A stretch of 64,000 bases of DNA from Microcebus murinus (lineage: Eukaryota; Chordata; Mammalia; Primates; Cheirogaleidae). The DNA lies in NCBI RefSeq assembly GCF_040939455.1, contig NC_134104.1:147782501-147846500 (forward strand), in the 5' to 3' direction. This document shows, piece after piece, positions 11,691-24,765 of this stretch. The notes beneath the pieces are model-generated. The model did not search any database. It was not told the DNA's origin and was given only the letters and a program-made list of their open reading frames with translations. Each line of letters opens with the position of its first letter. Within the stretch, counting starts at the first letter, position 1. A program made the position numbers and the translations under genes.

Positions 11691-13861
11691 CCCTGCACAG
11701 CTGTGGGCTGATGGGCTGATTAATAATAATACATGACTGACCACACAGGGTTTCACTCTAGTTCCCCTGCCTGCCCACTTGGGGACCTTGCATAAATGGT
11801 CCTCCCACTCTGCACTTTCTGTGGGCCACACCTCTTGCAAACTGCATGCCCCCCTTTGCTCCCTGCCACTGCCATTGCTCCTCCTCATTTGTAGTGGGAG
11901 CAGGGATCAGAGAGTCTCTCTCCTGGACAGAATCAGGGGTTCCTGGTCTGACCAAAGGAGTCTATGAACCCTGCGTACTGTGCAGCAAGCTGTCCCTGGA
12001 ACGGAGCCCACCACACACTTGACAACCTCTCTCTGAGCCTGGCTGCCAGAGGCTTTGCACCGCTCTCCTGGCACTCACAGGCGGAGGTCTGTCCTTGCTG
12101 GTGATGCGGAGTGAATCAGCAGCTTGCTGGACAGCCACGGGGGGCCATTATCTCATGTTCTCTTCGCAGTGCCCCTGGGAGGGTGGTCCCCTAGGGTCTT
12201 ACGTTAGAGACGGGGTGAGGCCGTGGTCGGTAGTGAAGCTGGGGTGGAAGCTCAGATCTGGCCGACTCTCTCCTGCATCCCACCCTGGTGCTGGCCCTCC
12301 GTGGCTTCCCACCCTGGTCACCATGTTCTCTTTGCCTCCCGTCATGAGGGTCTGTGCCTGCAGGACCACCTGACACAGCAACGGGGTCAGCATGTGGCTG
12401 GGGAAGGCAGGAACTGACACCTCCCATGTGTAGTGAGGGGGTTGACATCCTACGGTGGGGGAACCCGGCCCAGCTTCCCAGAGCCCAAGCCTCTGACGAA
12501 GTGGCGTGGCCTGCAGTGTTTAATTCAGAAGCCTCTAGAGCCAGCCCAAAGCGGGCAGCACTGCTCCTCTCCACTGATATTTCCAGATTTGGAAAGGCAG
12601 CGTGCGCAGGAGGAAGGGTGGTAAGCTGGCATTCCATTGTCGAGTGGCATGGGAGAGCAGACTTTGGAGAGAACACACCTGTGTTGAAAGGTTTTCTTCT
12701 TTCTCTTGACCTTTCTTCCCTCCTGGCGTCTGTACGCTCCTCACCCTAGCCTGACATCTCGCTCTTCTCCCTTGCCCAAACTCTCTGTATCTGTGGGCAC
12801 TTGCTAAATCTAGAGGCCATGGAAATGCCATGCTGAGGATATGAATGTTTTTCTTTTTCACCCCATAAGACATGACTATTTTCTAGAAGAAAATTATCCA
12901 TAGCTACCTCCTTCTTCATTTTAGGCCAGCCAATTCTCTCAGCTTTCCACAGGGCAGTAAAAAATGCCCTTATTGCTTAGAAACTGTTCATAATTACATC
13001 AGTTTCTGGCCGTTAAATCCAGTAAGTTTAAAATGTTGAATATAATATAGCTGGCTTGGGAAATCTTTTAGGCCCGATCCAACTATCTACAACAGCCAAG
13101 TCCAAAATAAGTGAGGAAAAAACAGTTTTCATTGGTAAAATTTATGGTGTGGCCATCTTATGGATATAGGAATAAACTAGAGGTTAGCCCAAAGAAAGTT
13201 CTGGCAAAATATAGGATGAGGACATACCATTTTGCCCAAGAGGACCCAAACCAAGTGCTTGGTAAGACAAGCATGAGAGAAGAGATGTCCAAGGCCTTGG
13301 CAGTAGGATGTCAACCATGAACGTAGCTGGAATCGTCTCCTCACGAGAGAAAATATTTCAAGTAGTAACCATGGTGTGATTTCAGTGAGTAGGAGAACAC
13401 AGGTCATAAGAAGTGAGGAACTGTGTGAGTAGACATTATACACACTTGATCCAAACAATTCCCAGCAGGCCTTTAGGAATACTATGGGCTCATACTGAGG
13501 TGTTTATTTGACAACGGAGTCACTGATTTTGAGCTGTGAGGGGAACATGTGGGATGTGGGGCTGTAAGGTGGGAAAGGGGAAGTAGGTAGGAGAAGTGGC
13601 CTAACAGTGCCTGTCCCCAGCCCTTTCTCCGAACCTTCCACTGGATGGAGGGGAGCCAAGTAGAACGACGTCAGGTCAACAAGGCCGAACAAGCCCCACA
13701 ACTTCCTTCTCTCCTCGGTTCCTCACTCTACAAAGCGGGGACACGCTGTCGGCCGCTAGACCGCTCTGTGGTGATTCAGCCACTATAAATAGGGACAATC
13801 AAGAAAATGCTCACACTATAAAGTAAAAAACATAAAAGACAATTCTGTGGTGGAGAAGACA
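11691..13861. other. Unique sequence, no gene seen
   Basis: GC-rich until about 12800, then AT-richer. Overlapping frames up to 161 codons near 12191-12749 have no domain. A MIR-like 'ttcctcactctacaaagcgg' sits near 13710 but is too short to call. Confidence 0.35.
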
Positions 13862-14240
13862 GGGTGTACTGAACACCTACTATGTGCGGGACGCTTTAGA
13901 TTCTGGGGGTGTACCCTGGGGGTGTCAAGGTAGAGCTTCCCCTGTGAGAAAAAGACAACTGAAAAGTAAATAAAGTAACTTGAGATGCCAGGAGGTATCC
14001 TGAAGAAAGTGAAGCGGGGTGGAGGGGGAGCAGTGGTGTAAATCTGGCCAGGACAGGGTCCCTGAGAGCTGACACCTGAGCTCTCAGTAGCTGAGTATCT
14101 GCAGGACTTATGCTCTAAAAAGTTGTGACAGCATCAAGCACGAAGGCCTGAGTGGGAACGAGCCGGGCAGAGATCTGGAAGCTGCAGGATCAGGGACCAG
14201 CCGGAAGCAGGGAGCCAGGCAGGAGTGGTCCAGGTGAGAG
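13862..14240 (-). mobile_element. L2 LINE 3' end, antisense
   Basis: It starts with 'gaacacctactatgtgcggg', then 'acaactgaaaagtaaataaa', 'gtatcctgaagaaagtgaag' and 'ggacagggtccctgagagct', the antisense order of the L2 3' region (family: GAGCACCTACTATGTGCC...). Strongly diverged, with no coding capacity. Confidence 0.65.
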
Positions 14241-16965
14241 GCGACGGGGACCAGGCACCTCGCCCAGGAGTTCACGTGCCAGCACCAGAGCCCCAGCCAC
14301 GCTGACCCGACGTCTCCTCCCTGGCCTCCCACCGAGGCCTCAGTGGGGAGACACCTTGGGGTAGGTGCGAGCTGGCAGGTGGCTGCTGGGGTGAGCGTGC
14401 CAAACAAGCCAAGCACCGCAGGGCCAAATGTCTACATACCCCCTTTCCGAGAAAATGGGGGAAAAGTCTGCATCCTTCATATACGGAAACAGAACCCTTG
14501 AGAAGTCTATCAGAAATAAAGCAACTCAAGCACTCTTCAGAGACGAGGAGAAACAGAGCTGACGTATGAAAATGGGCAAGGCTACTGCATATTCACCGAG
14601 TGGAGGGGAGATCGACTAATTGCCAACTGTTGGCAATCTTTTCAACAGACTTATTAGATGAGCGTTTTAATTTTTTCGTTTAGTTTTAACACATGGTGAA
14701 ATTGTCACCTAAATGAATGAAGTCTTCGGCCTCCTCCTGAAACACACGTAACAACTGCGGGAAAGGTCAGCTGGGTACAGCCAGCTGTCATTTCTGCTCT
14801 TAGTCACACGCTCTCTTTGCTGCAGGGAATCCACTGAATCCACAAGTACGGAAGGGTGACCTGGGAGATGGCGCAGGGTTGGGGCCTAGTACTCGATCCC
14901 CACAGGTGCCCTTAGAGAAGCTGTCACAAAGAACTCCAAAGGTACCAAGTTGGGATTTGTAAGGTGAGACAGTGGGCCTTGGGGACTGAGGGACATGAGA
15001 GGTGGCCAGGCCTAGAGAATGGAGGGTGGGCCAACACCCCAGGATCCTCAGTCTGGGCCAGGCACTAAGTCAGGAAGGCAGGTGAGGGGCCTGTTCAGGG
15101 CTGGTGGCAGCTCCGTGGCCATAGGTAGCCACAGCCAGCAAAAGTGTGACTGTTGGGGTGGCAGCTTTGAGAATGACCTGCATGTGTCCTAGGACTCAAG
15201 ACAGCCACCTCCATGAGACTCTCTGTCACCTTAAGACCCTCCCAACGTGAGTCAGAACAAGGCTGGACATAGTCGGGCAACCACTGCCAACGAGCTGGTG
15301 GAGCCGTCGGAGCCCTTCTGCTGCAGCCTTGTGCTGTCCTCCAAACTCCGCCATCTACTTCTGTGACTCTCTAATGAAACATTAGGGGCCACTGAAATTC
15401 CTCCAAATTGACAGAATTAGGAGGAAAACAAAATCGAAAGGAAAATTAAAGCACATTTGGTTTACATGATTAAAGCCGTCAGGCACCAATTAATCAAAAT
15501 TTAGGTCTCATACTGCCTGCTGGACAGCTGAAAACTCTCCTGTTGGCTGCTGTTTTTGCTGAGAGACTTGATCAAATACTGACAGGCTCCATTTGGAAGC
15601 ATTTTAATAATGACCATTTTCAGAAAACGAGCAGCCCCTCTGGAGAGACCTTGCCCTTCCCTCCACCAGGCAGGACCAGAGCCTGGGGACATTCTTTGAG
15701 ATGCCCTTGAGAAAGTCTGGCTCCAGAAGGTGGGAAGGTACTGGTGAAGTCTCTGGGTTTTCACCTGGTTCAGAGACACGGGTCAGCGTTCCGCAGACCC
15801 CAAAGCAGCCACTGTGCACAACTGGGTGGTGACAAGGAGCTATGTGCGTGGTGGGGGTGGGGGTGGTGCTTGGAAAGCTCCCAGGCATCTGCTGACCCAC
15901 ACGGTCCGGGTTCCAGGGCAAATCTGATGGACCACACAGATCCCAGCAGAATCTGTAGGCAAAGGAAATGACTTCTTGGCCAAGTGTCAAACTGGCCTTG
16001 AGATAAAATTAACGGAATCAAGTCTCAGAGGCTTCCAGGGGCAACATCAAAGAGCCTGGGTACTCCTCTACAAAAGGCTATGACAGCCTGAGTTCACCAG
16101 CCTCCCCCAGCCCCTGTCCCTCACCTTGTAGAGCCCCAGCTGGGGCAGAGGCTGGTCCTGGTGGCAGAACAGGGTGTGGGGATACTGGACTCAAAAGAGG
16201 TGTGACCACCATGTGGCAATCACTCCTTCTGGGAGATTCTGAGCGCTCTAACAGGGACACAGAGCTTTGGTCCCAACTGAGTCTCTAGTGGATGAAACTG
16301 AGGTTCTAGAAAAGCCTCAGGTTGGCTGCAGACTCTGCTCACACATTTTGCAGAGCGAAGGGGGACACATGAGGAGAGGGCCTCACAGAGTCAAGGGCCC
16401 AGAGCTCTAAGACCAGGACAGATTCTCTACCAATCCAGGTGAGCCACCAGGGACAGGCAGTTGGCCACAAACAGGCTGGCCTTTATCATTGTTAATGGCT
16501 TTCTTAATGGCTTACCATTCTTAATGGCGCCGAGTATAAGCTTAGGACTCTGGGAAGCCTAGGAATATCATCCTGGAAGAAAACCTTCCAGGTGTTTTCA
16601 GATGAGTTAGAATATTGATAACTTACAAGTGCTTTATGAACCCCAGTTGAAATGCAGAAGTATTCTGAGAAGGTTTGCACTGAGCAAAGCCAGGAAGATA
16701 AGTTAGGATTGAGAAAAGGATTCCAGCAGCGGGAGAAGGGAGAACTCCTACTCTTCCTTCTAACTACCGTGCTGCTAGCCCTGCCTCCAACAGCCGCCCT
16801 TTACCTCCAGGGACCCTTAAAACCCGCTCTGCTCAGGAGGCAGCAAAGCAGCACGAATGGGGGTGGAGCTGCCTCTCCCTCTTCTAAGTAGAGAATGTCA
16901 CCCTCTTGCCACCTACCCCGTGGCCAGGTGCCTGTGTGAGTAAATGTGTGTGGGGGAGAGGGGTT
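14241..16965. other. Unique sequence, no gene seen
   Basis: No clear repeat or exon. Frames up to 128 codons (minus, 15604-15990) overlap others on the opposite strand. A GGGGGTGG run lies near 15851-15866. Confidence 0.35.
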
Positions 16966-16967
16966 GA

Positions 16968-17303
<336 letters not shown>

Positions 17304-17464
17304 GAGGCTTTTTAAAACTTATCTTAGACTCCTTTATCCTCATTTATCCTGAAATGTGAACATGGTGGATCGTGAAATAGTGGAAGCTCTAAATACCTTA
17401 ACTCTGTGAATTCTGCGTGACTCTTAGGTCCTAATTTGACAACAGCCTTGGAGAAAAGTCCTTC

Positions 17465-17600
17465 ATGTGCATTACTCCTATGACCTCAGAGCAGCATGAG
17501 TCCTGCTGCTACTTCCACATACAGATGAGGAAACCGCCATCTCACCAGGCAAAGTGACCGGCCACGGTCTTCCTGACTTAGAATCCCTGGCCTCAACCAT
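17465..17600 (-). mobile_element. Probable MIR fragment, antisense
   Basis: 'acatacagatgaggaaaccg' and 'caaagtgaccggccacggtc' resemble the antisense MIR core, but the rest is too diverged for certainty. Confidence 0.4.
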
Positions 17601-17745
17601 CAAGGGACACCGAGAAAAAACAAAGGGGCCTTCAACTCAGGAGTACAAGCCGGGATGTCTACGGGACCAAGAAAGCCTGTAAAAAGGGAGTCAAGCTGTT
17701 GCTGCGTTTGACTTGGTGGCTTCGTGACACAGCTTTGCTACCAAA

Positions 17746-17973
17746 CATCGGTGTTTCTCAGCAGGGGGTGATTTTGACCCCCAGGAGACATTTGGCAATG
17801 CCTGGAGACAGTTTTGGTTGCCACAGCTGGAGGAAAGGTGAGGTGCTACTGGCGTCTAGCGGGGAGAGGCCAGAGAGAAATGCTGCTGTCCATCCTACAC
17901 TGCACGGGACAGTCCCCATGATACAGAGTTACCTGACTAAAGGTGTCTATATTGCTGAAGTTGAGAAACCCTG
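17746..17973 (+). mobile_element. MER5A-like hAT (Charlie) fossil
   Basis: It begins near 'ggtgtttctcagcagggggt', then 'gacatttggcaatgcctgga', 'cagttttggttgccacagct', 'ggtgctactggcgtctagcg' and ends 'gttgagaaaccctg'. The full MER5A order is present, an old non-autonomous hAT shared by placental mammals. Confidence 0.88.
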
Positions 17974-20036
17974 GGCTAGACCGTCAGATTGTGTTGCCTT
18001 CTCCTGTTACACTAGGGTGCCTTTCTTCAGAAGGTTATAGCCCCACCCAACACACACCCCTTTCTTTCCCCCTGTCCTGAGGTTGAGTCTTGGACCAGCC
18101 TTTCTTCCAACACACACCACCCTTGCTTCTGAGGGTCAGTGGCCATCACTGGCTGTCTCCCACTCCAGAGTGAACCTGTGCTTCGCGGTCCTGCCGGGCT
18201 GCCCAAGGTGGAGAGGCTCTAGCAGAAAATCCCTGGAGTCCCCACACCCTGCTAGCCCCACACGTAGCTCCAGAGAGTAAAGACTCAGCTCTCCAGGTGG
18301 AGGTTTTGCACACAGCTGCTGCGAGGCCGGCCGAGGAGCAGCTCATCAGACAGCCCGCAGAGGCCAGCCCTCGGCTGCGACCTGGACCACAGTGCTGGCG
18401 GGTTCCCCTGCCCACCCAGGAAACGCAGTGCACAGCCTGATCAACTGGCACTCACCTGCCACCAGGTAGTTCTTTTTCCCATATGACCCGCTTGAGAATT
18501 TAAAGCAAGCTTTATCACACACATCTGAAATTAGTTCCATATGAGTTTTAGAACACAGGATTCTGGGGGGGAAAAATGTATGATGAGGAGGACTTTTTTG
18601 TTTTGTATTTAGGGCCATAATCACTCACAGATATCCCCGGGAAACGAATAATTCCATCTATTTCCATTAGCTTTACGGCTAATTTCAATGCAAATCCGTG
18701 AAAGGAATAAAGGTCCCAGACTGTAGGAATCTGACATGTCACTCAACATGTCCTTTTACAGAAAATCCTATAAGCAGAGCCCTGGCTTAGATAGATAAAT
18801 GAGCTCTGGGACTTGATAGTTCTGTGTAAATGCACCGTCTTCCAATGTCTGGATGAGGTGGGAGAATGCAGCATTGTCCAATGGCTCCTGTAATTGAGGG
18901 ATATTACAAGGCTACAATCCATTTCACCTCACGTTAAGATGCTTTGGTTCATGGTAATGAAACATGAGTTAAGATCATAAGGATTCTGTTTTAATGAACT
19001 GCATTGTGTAAAGATTGCAAATTTATGAAAAACAGATTATTATGTAGATTATCTACATAAGAGAAGGACCTTCATAGTACTACTTCTTTTTTTTTTTTGG
19101 TAGAGATGGGGTCTTGCTATTGCCCAGGTTGGTCTTGAACTCCTGGCCTCAAGTGATCCTCCCACCTCGATCTCCCTAAGTCATAGTATTCTTTTAGGTA
19201 GTACAATCTCCATGTCTCTTACAGTTATCCAAATTATAACCATTTGGTTTTACAGTTTCCTGTAAAGTTAAATGACTTAAAGAGAAGCAGACAGTAAAGC
19301 ACTTGTACGTGACTGTGGTTGGAAGGTGCCAGGGAGAACCCCTAATTCCTTGGAGGCTCGTCTCCTTTTCACCCGTACTACTTTGTGATGGCTCTACCTC
19401 TAGCTTAAAGGTGGAATGAGAAAAATACTACTTATCAGTGTGAACTGTTCCGTGTGAAAATGATAAAGCCGACTGTTTTCTCTATTAGTTGGAATATACA
19501 TGCACACATTAGAATAAACACACACATACAAAACACATCACGGTAAACAGCCTAAGATAATGACAGGCAAGGTTGTTAGCTAAGACCGGAGGCCAAGAGA
19601 TCACTCGGAGAAACAATGATCTGTAAAACAAAATGAAAACTATCTGCTCAAACAGGGGGCCCAGAGTCCCGAGGAGAGAGGTGGTGGCCAGGCACAGTCA
19701 GACGGGGGAGGACACAAACCCCTAACTGGGAGCACGCCTGAGAGCCGGGACTGGGCGTGCAGGCCGGCTGCTCACTTCATCCGTCATTTCCAACCCAGCC
19801 GAGGGTCTGCAACCTTGAAGCCTGCCCTGACTGGCTGGATGTCCGTGATGCCTACTCCTCTCCCCATGGGACCGGAAGAAGAACTGCTCTGCACATTTGT
19901 GGGGTTTTGTTTCAATCGAGCCAGGAAGCACAAACTAAGAAACAAAGCCCTTCCCCTTTTTTTCTCCATCCCTTTTTCAGTTTTTGTTGCTTTTCTCTGA
20001 GTACACAGAGACAGGGGAGAAATTAGCATTTAAAAG
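17974..20036. other. Unique sequence with one Alu scrap, no gene seen
   Basis: No exon is supported. The stretch is GC-richer up to about 18450 and AT-rich afterwards. The only repeat seen is the Alu fragment at 19083-19177. Confidence 0.35.
19083..19177 (-). mobile_element. Alu half-arm fragment, antisense
   Basis: A T-run then 'ggtagagatggggtcttgct', 'ggtcttgaactcctggcctc' and 'gtgatcctcccacctcga' match the antisense second half of the Alu left arm only. It has no matching second arm. Confidence 0.75.
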
Positions 20037-20046
20037 TTCAACTTTC

Positions 20047-20331
<285 letters not shown>

Positions 20332-20394
20332 TCAACTTTCTGGATCCAAGGCAGTCCTGGAGGCAACATTCTGTTAGTAGCTGGTAATGGTGAA

Positions 20395-20560
20395 AGCTAA
20401 CATGTATTGAGTGCTTACTGTATGCCAGGTACTGTTCCAAGCACTTAGTAATGAATTAGCTCATTTAAGCTTCTAGGAGTTAAACACTATTAATGTCCTC
20501 ATTGTATATATAAGGAGAGATTGTGGCACAGAAAAATTAAGTTTCTAAGGCAATGATTAA
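20395..20560 (-). mobile_element. MIR SINE, antisense
   Basis: 'attgagtgcttactgtatgc', 'caggtactgttccaagcact', 'attagctcatttaagcttct', then 'gttaaacactattaatgtcc' give the antisense MIR order. Confidence 0.8.
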
Positions 20561-20791
20561 AAACCTTAAATACAGTAATTAAAATCCAAATCCCATAACA
20601 TAGCAAAGTCTGAGAATAGAGTACATTTTTTATCTTCTATTTGTTCATATTTGTATTATTAAAACAACTGGTAAAATTATTGCAATAACTTTTTTCTAAA
20701 CATAACTGCCTTTCTAAATTATTTCTTGATAGATATACCATCTATGTTGTATATAGTTTTTTACCTAGTTGTTACAGGGCTTATATACACA

Positions 20792-20793
<2 letters not shown>

Positions 20794-20836
<43 letters not shown>
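20794..20836 (+). repeat. (TG)n microsatellite
   Basis: An uninterrupted run of about 20 TG units follows 'acacatacatg'. It is long enough to be length-polymorphic. Confidence 0.95.
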
Positions 20837-20839
<3 letters not shown>

Positions 20840-20964
20840 TATAAAATTTTTAAGTACTTTGAGCTGCTGTTTTAGGTTACATGGTTTATAAAACTGTGTT
20901 TTCTATATTTTTCTGTGTCCTCATCCTATGTCTTTCCCACGTTCTACTCTTTCTTCATATATTA

Positions 20965-22033
20965 ATTTTTAACAGCTTTATTGAGATTTAATTAACATAT
21001 AATAAACAATGCAAATAGAAGCTGTACAATTTGCTAAATTTGGACATATGTATGTAATTGTGAAACCAACACCACATCAAGATGGTGAATATATCCATCA
21101 TCTCCAAAGGTTTCCCTGCGCCCTTTTGTAGTTCCTCCCTTCTTCTCCTTCTCATACCCACCCCAACTTCCAGGCTGATCTGCTTTCTGTCACTATATGC
21201 TACTTTGCATACCCTAAAAGTTTGTATAAATGGAACCATTCAGTATATACTCTTCATTGGCTTCTTCCACAAAACAGTTATTTTGAGATTCACCCATGTT
21301 GCAGCATGCATCGACATTCATTCCTTTTCCTGCTGAGTGGTATTTCACCGTATGGCTATACCACAGTTTGTTTTCTGATCACCTGCTGATTGACATTTGG
21401 GTTGTTTCTAGATTTGGGCCGGTACAAATAAGGCTACTCTGAACTCCCATAGTTCATTTGAGAGCACTGGGGCAGCATAGTTATGACCATTTCTGATGTT
21501 TTTCATTCCTTTGTGTACACCTAGATTTCAATTTGGTATCATTTTCCTTCTGCCTGAAGGGCTTCGTGTAGTGCCGGTCTGTTGGTAACGAATTCTTTCA
21601 GCTTTTGTGTATCTGAAAACTGCTTTGGTTGCCTTTAATTTTGAAAGATATTTTTTGCTGGATATGTAACAGAATCCTAGGTTGACAGTTTTTTTCCTTT
21701 CAATAAAGACGTGGCTTCACTGCCTTCTCATTTGCATTGTTTATAAGACTGTGGCATTGCCTTTTGTTCCTCTGTATGTTATGTTTCCTTTTCCTTTTTA
21801 TCGCTGGTTTTGAGCAATTTGATTGTGATATGCCTTGGTGTAGCTTTCTTCATATTTCTTGAGATCAGTGTTCATTGAGCACATTGGATCGTTGAGTTTG
21901 TAGTTTTCATCACATTTAGAAAAATTTTAAGTATTATTTTGTCAAATATTTTTTCTGCTCTCCCCTGCTCCTTGCTCCTTTTCTCAGGGACTCCAATCAC
22001 ACACATATTATGCCATGTGAAATTATCTAAAGA
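20965..22033 (-). mobile_element. L1 (L1M/HAL1-type) antisense, 3' part
   Basis: Antisense 3'-region blocks: 'aacagctttattgagattta', 'gtttgtataaatggaaccat', 'gattcacccatgttgcagca', 'catttgggttgtttctagat'. After about 21500 come blocks such as 'ttgattgtgatatgccttgg' and 'atgccatgtgaaattatct', continuing the same element. Interrupted by the Alu at 22034. Confidence 0.7.
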
Positions 22034-22318
22034 TTTTTTTTTTTTTTTTTTTTTTTGGAGATAGGGTCTCACTCTGTTACCAGGCTAGCGTACAGTGGTG
22101 TCATCATAGCTCACTGCAACCTCAAACTCCTGCGTTCCCAAGTAGCTGGGACTACAAGTGTGTGCCATTACACCTGGCTACTTATTTCTATTCTTCGTAG
22201 AATAGAAATAATCTCACTAGGTTGCTCAGGCAGGTCTTGAACTTCTGGCCTCAAGTGATTCTCCTGATTCGGCCTTCCAAAGTGCAGGGATTAGAGGCAC
22301 CAGCCACTGTGCCTGGCC
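22034..22318 (-). mobile_element. Alu, antisense, inserted in L1
   Basis: A T-run, 'gggtctcactctgttaccag', 'tagctcactgcaacctcaaa', 'gtagctgggactacaagtgt' and a right end 'cagccactgtgcctggcc'. The copy lacks the usual segment between 'ctcctgcg' and 'ttcccaagtagc', a small internal deletion. Confidence 0.88.
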
Positions 22319-22955
22319 TACCTTTATTTTTTAAAATAATTCTTTCTGTGTTTCATTGTGAATACCTTCTATCACTATATACTCAAACTTGCTAATTTTC
22401 CTTCTGCAATGTCTAATCTGCTGTAAATCACATCTCCTGTATTTTTCATCTCAGACTTTATAGTTTTCATCTCTGTAAGTGCTCCTTAGGTCTTTTAAAA
22501 AATATTTTCCATATCTCTGCTAAACTTTTAAAATATACAGAATTGATTGTATTTTTCTGCTTCTTTGCATGCCTCATAAACTCTGATGCCAGACATTGCA
22601 AAATTTACCTTGGTAGGTGCTTGATATTTTTGTATTTCTAAGAATATTCTTGATCTTTATTTGGGGATGCGGTTGAATTATTAGAAACATTCTGATCCTT
22701 TGAGGTTTTACTTTTCTGATTTGCTAGGCAGGGTGGGAAGCAATGCTCAGTCTAGGGCTAATTAACCCACTATGAAGGCAACATCCTTCTGCATATTCTA
22801 CCCAGGCCGCATGAACTATAAGGTTTTCCCGTTTGCCTGGTGGAAACAGGCATTATTCCTGGCCCTGTACCTGCACTGGGCACTGTGCCCTTTAATCCAT
22901 TTGGATGGCTCTTGCCCTGAGCTCACACACAGGTGCTGATCAGTACTGCTGAATA
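22319..22955 (-). mobile_element. L1-related sequence continuing after the Alu
   Basis: 'ttctttctgtgtttcattgt', 'tgctaattttccttctgcaa' and 'tttgcatgcctcataaactc' continue the antisense element of 20965-22033. Assignment of the right part (22700 onward) is by continuity rather than by a remembered consensus, and the hAT element at 22964 lies in it. Confidence 0.45.
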
Positions 22956-22963
22956 CTCTAGGG

Positions 22964-23154
22964 CAGGCGTCCTCAAACTACAGTCCGCGGGCCACATGCA
23001 GGTGTTTTTGCCCATTTGTTTTTTCACTTCAAAATAAGATATGTGCAGTGTGCATAGGAATCTGTTCATAGTCTTTTTTAAACTATAGTCCGGCCCTCCA
23101 ACGGTTTGGGGGACAGTGAACTGGCCCCCTGTTTAAACAGTTTGAGGACCCCTG
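22964..23154. mobile_element. Short non-autonomous hAT element, copy 1 (191 bp)
   Basis: The terminal inverted repeats are CAGGCGTCCTCAAACT on the left and, in reverse complement, CAGGGGTCCTCAAACT on the right. CTCTAGGG at 22956-22963 and 23155-23162 is a perfect 8-base target duplication, the hAT signature. The right third ('ccctccaacggt', 'gacagtgaactggccccctg') matches copies 2 and 3, but the middle ('cacttcaaaataagatatgt') differs, so this is a variant subfamily. No transposase is encoded. Confidence 0.88.
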
Positions 23155-23295
23155 CTCTAGGGAAACCATCTGCAGGTCTCCAGGGTGTCTCTCCAGTACA
23201 GCGTCCTATGAACCCGACCTGCCGTGGTCTTTCTTGGACTCTCGGCTCTGTCTTCCCAACTCAGAACCCGCTGGGCCCTACCTCAGTTCCTCCTC

Positions 23296-23742
23296 TGCTA
23301 TGGTTTGGATATGGTTTGCTTGTTCCCATCAACACGTATGCTGAAATTCAGTCCCCACTGTGGCAGGGTTGGGAGGTGAGGCCTAGTGGTCTGGGTGTCT
23401 GGGTCATGGGGCAGATCCCGCATGAATGGATTGGCGCTGTTCTTACCATAGTGAGTTCATGCTCTTGAGAGACTGGATGTGTTTTTGTGGGAATGGATTG
23501 GTTCTGAGACAGTGGGTTGTCATAAAGCCAGGACATCTCTTGAGTTCTCTTCCTTCTCTTCCCACGTGTCCACTCCCCTTTAACCTTTCCTGCCATGTTG
23601 CGATGCAGCACGAAAGCCCTTGCCAAGAAGCCAGGGGCACGCCCTTGAACTATTCAACCTGCAAACCCATGAATGCAATAAACCTCTTTTCTTTATAAAT
23701 CACCCAGTCTCGGGTATTCTTTCAGAGCAATACAAAACAGAC
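23296..23742 (+). mobile_element. MaLR solo LTR (MST/THE1-like)
   Basis: The LTR starts TGCTATGGTTTGGATATGG, contains 'ggttgggaggtgaggcctag' and 'gggtcatggggcagatcccg', and ends with 'aataaacctcttttctttat', 'aaatcacccagtctcgggta' and 'caaaacagaccaagaca', the classic MaLR ending with its polyadenylation signal AATAAA. No internal viral sequence is present. Immediate flanks TCCTC and CCCTC are a possible 5-base duplication. Confidence 0.85.
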
Positions 23743-24138
23743 CAAGACACCCTCCTCCCTACGCTGTGGCCTGCACACTCCCAAAGCACTGAGCCAGGCC
23801 ACTCATGGGACTCACCTCTTTGGTGTACCCTCTCTCAGGGGTCACTATCTTTCACTGCCAGATGTCCGGTGTCTTGAAAATCATTGTTTTGTGTATTCTT
23901 TTCTTTTTCCTTTTTGGCTACTTCAGGCAAGAGGGTAAATCTGGGTCCTGTTACTCTATCTTGACCAGAAGCAGACACCCTCGTGTATTCATTTGTAATG
24001 TTTACATGTCCAAAATTTATCTAACCATTCCTTTATTATTGGATACCTGGGTTGTTTCCAGTTTTCCATTTGTTGTACACATGCATTAGTTTGTGGTATA
24101 TTTTAAGGTTTCACGGCAACACAGACAGCCACTAGTAA

Positions 24139-24209
24139 CTGTCCACTAATAATTCTGATGTGGAAAAGCCTGAGATGTTTGTGCTCTGCACTGTCCACTA
24201 AACTGGCTC
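24139..24209 (+). repeat. Dispersed direct repeat, copy A
   Basis: CTGTCCACTAATAATTCT...CTGCACTGTCCACTAAACTGGCTC; the same order recurs at 24697-24765 with a few substitutions and a two-base gap. Within copy A the phrase 'ctgtccacta' also occurs twice. Confidence 0.8.
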
Positions 24210-24696
24210 TCATCCACACATCAGTGCTATCACAGTGGTAATGTTTTCCTTCATAAAAATGTAGATTAATTAACTTTTGAAAGAGGCCCAGGGACTGACT
24301 CATGGATTTAAAGATGAGTGGCAACCACAGAATCTTAAAATTAATTATTCATAAGAATATTCTGGAAAAGATATAGTCAAATTATTGTAGGTCTTGGCCT
24401 AGAATACATGGGCATAACTACACTGAACCAGAGTACAATTTTGGTGGGCTTGATTCACTGGTTCACTTAGATTTCTGATACCCCAAACACCAATTACAGT
24501 TGATTAGATCATGTGGAGCTGTGTTCCAATTTTATATTGCTCCAATGCCATTGCTCCATTGGCATTTCTCTGAGTCTTGTGCCTCATGGACTCGTGTGCT
24601 TAGGACTTCTATTTATGGGGTAGAAGATAAAGGGTTATGAGAAAAGATGCCTCCAGCACCGTTACCCAACTCTAATAACCCTGGTTATTCAGTGCT

Positions 24697-24765
24697 CTGT
24701 CCACTAATAATTCTGTGTGGCAATGCCTGAAACATCTGTGACCTGCACTGCCCACCAAACTGGCT
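24697..24765 (+). repeat. Dispersed direct repeat, copy B
   Basis: Second copy of the 24139 unit, 558 bases downstream, starting with the identical 18 bases CTGTCCACTAATAATTCT. Similarity is lost on both sides. Confidence 0.8.

Noticed and set aside
23296..23742. Possible endogenous retrovirus with internal genes
   Set aside because: Only a solo MaLR-type LTR is present, with no gag, pol or env-like sequence next to it.
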